Under the pieces are notes generated by a model, which had not been told where the DNA came from, made no database searches, and saw nothing but the letters and a program-made list of their open reading frames with translations. Source: an uncultured Veillonella sp. (GTDB taxonomy: Bacteria > Bacillota > Negativicutes > Veillonellales > Veillonellaceae). Taken from it: a stretch of DNA of 10,698 bases. Location: contig NZ_CAJLUB010000058.1 in the NCBI RefSeq assembly GCF_905209685.1, forward strand, positions 1 through 10,698. The letters run 5' to 3'. Every line of letters begins with the position of its first letter. Position 1 is the stretch's first letter. A program made the position numbers and the translations under genes. Below are positions 6,616 through 10,698 of the stretch, piece by piece.

Positions 6616-8256
6616 TTACCTATTACCTGTTCTAAATAGCATAGCTTCAGAAATATGATGTGGTTCCACTTGTGGATTTCCCTCAAGGTCTGCTATGGTG
6701 CGACCGACCTTTAATATGCGATCAAAAGCACGTCCACTTAAATGGAAATGGTCAAATATATTACCGAGTATACTCCAGGCCTTATCGGTAATATGGCAAA
6801 GCTCACCTATAGCCTTATGCGGTACGGCTCCATTAGAGCTAAAATCTAGGCCTTCATACCGTTTCTGTTGCATAGAAGTCGCCATAACAACTTGTTCTCT
6901 CATACTTTCACTAGTCATCGTTGAAGACGAAGTATCTAATAATTGCTCTAATGTGGGCCTTTCAACAGGTATGTGCAAATCGATGCGATCCATAATAGGT
7001 CCAGATAATCGTTGCTGATAATTTTTAACCATTGTTTCCGTACATACACACTCTTTATACGGATCATGATAATAGCCACAAGGACATGGATTAGCCGCTA
7101 AGATACAAATAAAATCGGCAGGATATATGTAATTACCTTGAGAGCGATTGATGGTAATTGTACGTGATTCTAAAGGTTGCCTAAGCGCATCGATAACTTG
7201 ACGTTGAAATTCAGGTGCCTCATCCATAAACAGCACACCTCCGTGAGCAAGGGTTACCTCACCAGGTCGACCTTGAATACCGCCGCCTACCATACTCGCT
7301 AAAGTTGCAGTATGATGGGGATGTCTAAAAGGACGAGTTGTAACCAATCCTGTATCTCCTAATAATCCTATTACATCTTGTATACGACTCACTTCAATGA
7401 TTTCATTCCATGTCATAGGTGGTAATATGGTCGGCAATCTCTCAGCCATCATCGTTTTACCACCACCTGGTGGACCTATCATAATACAATGATGATGACC
7501 TGCAGCACTGATGAGCATAGCCCTTTTACCAAGCTCTTGCCCCTGTACATCACTAAAATCAACTGTATATGTTTGATTAGATTCTGTATCTGCACAATTA
7601 TTTTTATCAATATAATCTACAGGATCATATGACTCTAACAATTCCGTTGATTGATTATGGATTTGATTTGCCGAACTTGTAGATTTGTTGATAGTCCCTT
7701 TATTTCCTTTAACGGTCTTTGATTTAACTAGTTTCTCTAAAATAGAAATAATATGTAGTAATGAAGATTCCCCATAAATGGAAAGCTTTGGTATGGCTTT
7801 TAAATTATGACCATTTTCAACACTTGTAAATATAGTGGAATAATTAGAAACCAAGCCTGCAAGGGACATAGCCAAGGTTCCAAAGGTTGGTAGTAGTGAG
7901 CCATCCAAAGCTAGCTCCCCCATAAATAAACTGTTTTTTAATAAAGCTGAAATACTAGCTTTGCGCCCCTTTATCTGTCCCGATGCAATGAGAACACCCA
8001 ATGCAATAGCTAAATCGAGTCCTGCACTACTTTTACGAATCGTAGCAGGTGCTAGATTCACTACAATACGTCTCATAGGGAATTCATAGCCACTATTTTT
8101 GATGGCGGCCCTCACACGTTCACGAGCCTCCTTAACAGATTGATTAGGTAGTCCTACAATGTCAAAGACAGGTAAGCCTTGAGATATATCAACTTCCACC
8201 GTAATAATACATCCATCTATGCCATGTAAAGTGGCTCCATATAGTTTTGCATACAT
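6616..8256 (-). CDS. comM: ComM / YifB family AAA+ ATPase (Mg-chelatase-like)
   Basis: ComM is a hexameric helicase-like ATPase that promotes branch migration during integration of transforming DNA. The 546-residue product opens with MYAKLYGATLHGIDG, the start of the Lon-like S5-fold domain (about 1-165). The AAA+ core follows: Walker A GPPGGGKT (261-268), FRHPHHTAT (310-318), Walker B VLFMDEAPEF (341-350) and GPIMDRIDLHI (419-429). A four-cysteine patch lies at Cys391, 393, 403 and 405 (NPCPCGYYHDPYKECVC). The C-terminal lid region is typical (SGRAFDRILKVGRTIADLEG). A Ser/Asn/Lys-rich insert at about 178-232 makes the protein longer than the roughly 500 residues usual for the family. I prefer ATG 8256, which has an AGAGG ribosome site, over an in-frame GTG at 8277 inside the yraN end. 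Confidence 0.95.
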   Translation of the reverse strand: MYAKLYGATLHGIDGCIITVEVDISQGLPVFDIVGLPNQSVKEARERVRAAIKNSGYEFPMRRIVVNLAPATIRKSSAGLDLAIALGVLIASGQIKGRKASISALLKNSLFMGELALDGSLLPTFGTLAMSLAGLVSNYSTIFTSVENGHNLKAIPKLSIYGESSLLHIISILEKLVKSKTVKGNKGTINKSTSSANQIHNQSTELLESYDPVDYIDKNNCADTESNQTYTVDFSDVQGQELGKRAMLISAAGHHHCIMIGPPGGGKTMMAERLPTILPPMTWNEIIEVSRIQDVIGLLGDTGLVTTRPFRHPHHTATLASMVGGGIQGRPGEVTLAHGGVLFMDEAPEFQRQVIDALRQPLESRTITINRSQGNYIYPADFICILAANPCPCGYYHDPYKECVCTETMVKNYQQRLSGPIMDRIDLHIPVERPTLEQLLDTSSSTMTSESMREQVVMATSMQQKRYEGLDFSSNGAVPHKAIGELCHITDKAWSILGNIFDHFHLSGRAFDRILKVGRTIADLEGNPQVEPHHISEAMLFRTGNR

Positions 8257-8267
8257 AGGCAACCTCT

Positions 8268-8666
8268 CTAAAAGCACTGTGGCAAATAATGAATAGAACT
8301 TTGAAAGTCTTCATGTAAGTACACTTCGATTACATCAAAGGATAACTCTTTCCACCTCCGTCTTTTCTGATGAAGATCATATAGAAACAACATAGCGGCT
8401 CGTTTTATATGCTTTTGCTTCTTCTTTGTCACTGCCTCTCGAGCCAATCCATGCTGCATTCCACGGCGGGCTTTAATTTCAATAAAATGATAGATTAAGT
8501 CTTTTTTAGCAATGATATCTATTTCGCCTAACCGGGTTCTATAATTTGTATCTACTACGGTAAGACCTATCTTTTCAATATATTTAATGGCCAACCGCTC
8601 GCCCCATTTACCAAGCTCCTTTGAATCCAATTCATTAAATGCTTTACCTGTACTAATCGTTTTCAT
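8268..8666 (-). CDS. yraN: YraN (UPF0102) endonuclease-fold protein
   Basis: This 132-residue protein belongs to the small UPF0102 family, which has a restriction-endonuclease-like fold and an uncertain role in DNA processing. The signature is present in order: ELGKWGERLAIKYIEK (17-32, Glu24), NYRTRLGEIDIIAKKD (41-56, Glu48 and Asp50) and FIEIKAR (61-67, Glu63 and Lys65). These fit a PD-(D/E)xK metal-binding site. ATG 8666 has a perfect AGGAGGT ribosome site (8671-8677), the strongest in the window, consistent with being the first gene of the yraN-comM-dprA-topA-trmFO unit. The comM ATG lies 11 bases past its stop. Confidence 0.93.
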   Translation of the reverse strand: MKTISTGKAFNELDSKELGKWGERLAIKYIEKIGLTVVDTNYRTRLGEIDIIAKKDLIYHFIEIKARRGMQHGLAREAVTKKKQKHIKRAAMLFLYDLHQKRRRWKELSFDVIEVYLHEDFQSSIHYLPQCF

Positions 8667-8679
8667 ATGTACCTCCTAT

Positions 8680-8697
8680 GTTACAGTACCAGTTACA
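8680..8697. repeat. Short direct repeat ahead of yraN
   Basis: GTTACA occurs twice, at 8680-8685 and 8692-8697, separated by GTACCA. The repeat sits just upstream of the yraN ribosome site. It could be a protein-binding site or simply chance; nothing else supports a role. Confidence 0.3.
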
Positions 8698-8708
8698 ATG
8701 ACTCACAT

Positions 8709-8737
8709 GTTTATCCAAATCATCTTTAAACATTCAA
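8709..8737 (-). promoter_or_regulatory. Weak candidate promoter for the yraN-trmFO operon
   Basis: On the minus strand TTGAAT (8732-8737) stands 16 bases from GATAAA (8710-8715). Each hexamer matches consensus at about four positions. It lies between the rnhB terminator and yraN, where a promoter is expected if the terminator is efficient. The match is weak, and I found no better one in this 123-base gap. Confidence 0.3.
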
Positions 8738-8789
8738 CAGGTAATACTTACTTGTAGCGTAAAATATGGAGACTCTGAAAGTAAATAGA

Positions 8790-8835
8790 AAAGAGGTTCC
8801 TAATAGTCACATCGGTGACCAATAGGAACCTCTTT
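8790..8835 (-). terminator. Two-tier hairpin, probable terminator of rbgA-rnhB
   Basis: A perfect 13-bp stem (8790-8802 with 8823-8835, core AGAGGTTCC) encloses a 3/3 internal loop and a second perfect 5-bp stem (GTCAC 8806-8810, GTGAC 8815-8819) capped by a 4-base loop. On the minus strand the stem runs into CTTTTCTATTT, a broken but T-rich tail. It lies about 50 bases past the rnhB stop, between two transcription units. Confidence 0.75.
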
Positions 8836-8884
8836 ACGGTTATAAACTATACACAATTTGTATGATAAATCTAATTTAATATAA

Positions 8885-9682
8885 TCACTCAGGTTTAACC
8901 CAACGAACGATAGATTTAATAGGCTCAAAGCTCTTGCGATGTAGTGGTGTTACACCTTGCTGTTCAACAGCTTCTTTATGTAACTCAGTATAATAGCCTT
9001 TATGAATGCCGAATCCATAACCAGGGTATTCTTCATCGAGGCTCTTCATATATCGATCTCGCGTAACCTTTGCAATGATTGATGCGGCAGCAATATTAGC
9101 GCTTTTACTATCGCCCTTAATAATAGATTCAACAGGAATCGTCAGATCAGGCAATTTCATAGCATCAGCTACTACTGCTTCAGCTGGTACGCTGAGCGTG
9201 CGAATCGCTTCATACATCGCTTGTCTCGTTGCTTCATAGATATTGAGCTCATCAATCTTTTCTGGGCCGTACGAAATGCAGCTAACTGCTACGGCTTCGT
9301 CCATGATGATATCGTAGAGGGCCTCACGCTTTTCTTCTGTTAGCTTTTTAGAGTCATTAAGGCCTGGAATTAAGGTCATAGGCGGCAAGATAACAGCAGC
9401 TACCGTTACAGGCCCCGCAATAGGACCTCGGCCTACCTCATCGACACCGGCCACATGATAGATACCTTGATCATAGAACATGCCTTCATAGTCATACATG
9501 CCCATGAGACGTTGCTGTTCTTTTAACTCTTTTTCTTGACGTTTAATATAAGAAACAGCTAATTTTTGTACCGAGCTACGATCGTCCTCTTGAGCCAATG
9601 GCAAAATTTCTAAGGCTTGTTCAGTTTCAAAGAGAGCCTTTATTTCTGCAACCTTTAATTTAGAAAAAACATCCTTATCCAT
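8885..9682 (-). CDS. rnhB: Ribonuclease HII
   Basis: RNase HII cuts the RNA strand of RNA-DNA hybrids and removes single ribonucleotides left in DNA. The 265-residue product has the metal-binding residues of the family: Asp81 and Glu82 in GVDEVGRGPIAGP, Asp173 in VVADAMKLP, and Asp191 in KGDSKSANIAAASIIAKVTRDR. YPGYGFGIHKGY (219-230) and TPLHRKSF are also typical. The first 70 residues form a charged helical extension, common in the Firmicutes enzyme. I chose ATG 9682, nine bases after GTGAGG. The frame also contains upstream ATGs at 9700 and 9724, but these lie deep within rbgA. The overlap with the rbgA stop is 8 bases, so the pair is translationally coupled. Confidence 0.96.
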   Translation of the reverse strand: MDKDVFSKLKVAEIKALFETEQALEILPLAQEDDRSSVQKLAVSYIKRQEKELKEQQRLMGMYDYEGMFYDQGIYHVAGVDEVGRGPIAGPVTVAAVILPPMTLIPGLNDSKKLTEEKREALYDIIMDEAVAVSCISYGPEKIDELNIYEATRQAMYEAIRTLSVPAEAVVADAMKLPDLTIPVESIIKGDSKSANIAAASIIAKVTRDRYMKSLDEEYPGYGFGIHKGYYTELHKEAVEQQGVTPLHRKSFEPIKSIVRWVKPE

Positions 9683-10580
9683 TTTGTGTTTCCTCACCAT
9701 CTTCAGGATAATATGGTTCTTCATCTACTTTGTCGAGTGTAATTGTACCAAGTTTAGTATTACGATAATCTTGCAAGATGATGCGGCGTGCTTTATCAAA
9801 ATCTACTATGCCACCACTTACGAGGCAACCACGACGACGGCCGATACTTTCAAGAATCGTATCTACATCCGTCATCTCTTCTTCTTTTAATTTATATCGC
9901 TCCACCAAAATATTAGGTGTATTCGTCAACAAGTGATTAATTAATTGTTTAATAACATGTTCTAAATCATACACATCATCAGAAACAGCACCAGTCATAG
10001 CAAGGCGAGCTGCAGCGCGTTGATCTTCTAATTTAGGCCATAATACACCTGGTGTATCAAGCAATTCAAGGTTTTTACCAATTTTAACCCATTGTTGACC
10101 ACGTGTATGACCTGCTTTGTTAGCTGTACGCGTTGCTGCAGAACCAGCTAAGGAGTTAATCAACGTAGATTTACCCACATTAGGAATACCTAAGATGATG
10201 GTACGTACAGAACGACTGCGAATGCCTTTTGCGACCCAACGGTCAATAATAGGCTTGCTCAAACGCTCTACAGTAGATATTAATTTCTTATTACCCTTGC
10301 CAGACTTAGAATCGATAGCCAATACCGTGATGCCTTGTTTAGTAAAGAATTCAGTCCATTCCTTTGTGGCTTTAGGATCTGCTAAATCTACTTTATTTAA
10401 CAATACGATATGAGGTTTCTGACCAACGAGTTCAGTGATTACAGGATTGGCACTAGAACGAGGAATACGCGCATCGAGTAACTCGATAACTACGTCTACC
10501 TTTTTGATATACTCCGTAATCATACGTGTGGCTTTCGCCATATGCCCAGGGAACCAATGTACGATAGGTGAATCTGCCAT
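9675..10580 (-). CDS. rbgA: RbgA (YlqF), ribosome biogenesis GTPase
   Basis: RbgA is a circularly permuted GTPase needed late in assembly of the 50S ribosomal subunit. The 301-residue protein shows the permuted motif order directly: G4 LLNKVDL (60-66) comes first, G5-like AIDSKSGKG (88-96) next, then G1 GIPNVGKST (131-139), the G2 region KAGHTRGQQW (155-164) and G3 DTPG (175-178). It opens with WFPGHMAKA, typical of the family. The C-terminal 110 residues form the helical RNA-binding part. ATG 10580 has an AAAGGA ribosome site. It lies between rplS and rnhB, the same order as in Bacillus subtilis. Confidence 0.96.
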   Translation of the reverse strand: MADSPIVHWFPGHMAKATRMITEYIKKVDVVIELLDARIPRSSANPVITELVGQKPHIVLLNKVDLADPKATKEWTEFFTKQGITVLAIDSKSGKGNKKLISTVERLSKPIIDRWVAKGIRSRSVRTIILGIPNVGKSTLINSLAGSAATRTANKAGHTRGQQWVKIGKNLELLDTPGVLWPKLEDQRAAARLAMTGAVSDDVYDLEHVIKQLINHLLTNTPNILVERYKLKEEEMTDVDTILESIGRRRGCLVSGGIVDFDKARRIILQDYRNTKLGTITLDKVDEEPYYPEDGEETQNG

Positions 10581-10602
10581 AGTATTTCCTTTCTACATCT
10601 AA

Positions 10603-10629
10603 ATTTTAGCAAAAATAAAAGGCTGCCAA
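10603..10629 (-). promoter_or_regulatory. Candidate promoter for rbgA-rnhB
   Basis: On the minus strand an extended -10 element TGCTAAAAT (10603-10611) lies 23 bases before the rbgA ATG. TTGGCA (10624-10629), 5 of 6 to the -35 consensus, sits 15 bases further upstream, inside the rplS terminator hairpin. The spacer is short, but extended -10 promoters tolerate a poor -35. Confidence 0.45.
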
Positions 10630-10641
10630 CGGCAGCCTTTT
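10617..10641 (-). terminator. Rho-independent terminator of rplS
   Basis: A perfect 11-bp stem (AAAAGGCTGCC 10617-10627 with GGCAGCCTTTT 10631-10641) with a 3-base loop is followed on the minus strand by TTTTATTTTTG. It begins 8 bases after the rplS stop. The symmetric A and T flanks could make it work in both directions. Confidence 0.92.
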
Positions 10642-10648
10642 ATGAACA

Positions 10649-10698
10649 TTAGCGTTTTTCGCGAATACGAGCAGCTTTACCAGTAAGGTTACGTAAGT
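10649..10698 (-). CDS. rplS: 50S ribosomal protein L19, C-terminal fragment
   Basis: The last 15 codons enter from the right edge and read LRNLTGKAARIREKR followed by TAA at 10649-10651. The GKAARIREKR ending is characteristic of L19, a 50S protein at the interface with the 30S subunit. Position directly upstream of rbgA and rnhB agrees with the conserved trmD-rplS-ylqF-rnhB order. The short length limits certainty, but ending and context agree. Confidence 0.85.
   Translation of the reverse strand, partial: LRNLTGKAARIREKR

Noticed and set aside
6612..6686. 25-codon N-terminal extension of DprA
   Set aside because: It lies within the comM 3' end, has no ribosome site, and the residues do not resemble DprA. 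ATG 6611 starts the conserved part.
6616..8256. Magnesium chelatase subunit instead of ComM
   Set aside because: The N-terminal Lon-like domain, the start MYAKLYGATLHGIDG and the comM-dprA-topA context are specific to ComM/YifB.
9683..9724. 14-codon N-terminal extension of RNase HII
   Set aside because: It overlaps the rbgA end. ATG 9682 has a correctly spaced GTGAGG site and gives a normal N-terminus.

Overview
All genes in this window lie on the minus strand, but the window reads as two unrelated pieces of DNA joined inside one gene.

The right piece, from about 2.8 kb to the right edge, is a classic Firmicutes housekeeping string. In transcription order it runs rplS (last 15 codons only), rbgA, rnhB, yraN, comM, dprA, topA and the start of trmFO. 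It is AT-rich and favours GCT, GGT, ATT and CTA codons. The gene order and the general look of the proteins suggest a Negativicutes genome, most probably Veillonella. That genus call rests on recollection and inference, not on a search.

The left piece, from 1 to about 2.75 kb, holds most of trmFO, a small thioredoxin-fold lipoprotein, a spore germination protease (gpr) and the start of an M16-peptidase-like protein. It uses many NCG codons (GCG, ACG, CCG, TCG) and many ATA codons. gpr is a marker of endospore formers, so this piece looks like a spore-forming gut Clostridia genome. Veillonella does not form spores.

The change falls near codons 60 to 77 of trmFO, in the conserved segment around [11 protein letters not shown], and it leaves an intact 441-codon reading frame. 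The usual Firmicutes continuation after trmFO (xerC, hslV, hslU, codY) is absent. A metagenome assembly misjoin at a conserved gene is the simplest explanation. Real homologous recombination is possible but less likely.

In the right piece, a terminator follows rplS. rbgA and rnhB form a coupled pair that ends in a two-tier hairpin. yraN, comM, dprA, topA and trmFO then run on as one tightly packed unit. Several start sites are buried in the preceding gene, and two apparent GTG starts (for topA and the lipoprotein) are really part of a Shine-Dalgarno sequence. Together these genes serve translation (L19, RbgA, TrmFO), DNA handling and competence (YraN, ComM, DprA, RNase HII) and supercoiling (TopA). 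In the left piece, trmFO and the lipoprotein overlap and end at a strong terminator. gpr and the M16-like gene are separate units, the latter with a near-consensus promoter.

I saw no mobile element, CRISPR array, tRNA or rRNA, no gene-free stretch longer than 300 bases, and no convincing new multi-gene system.
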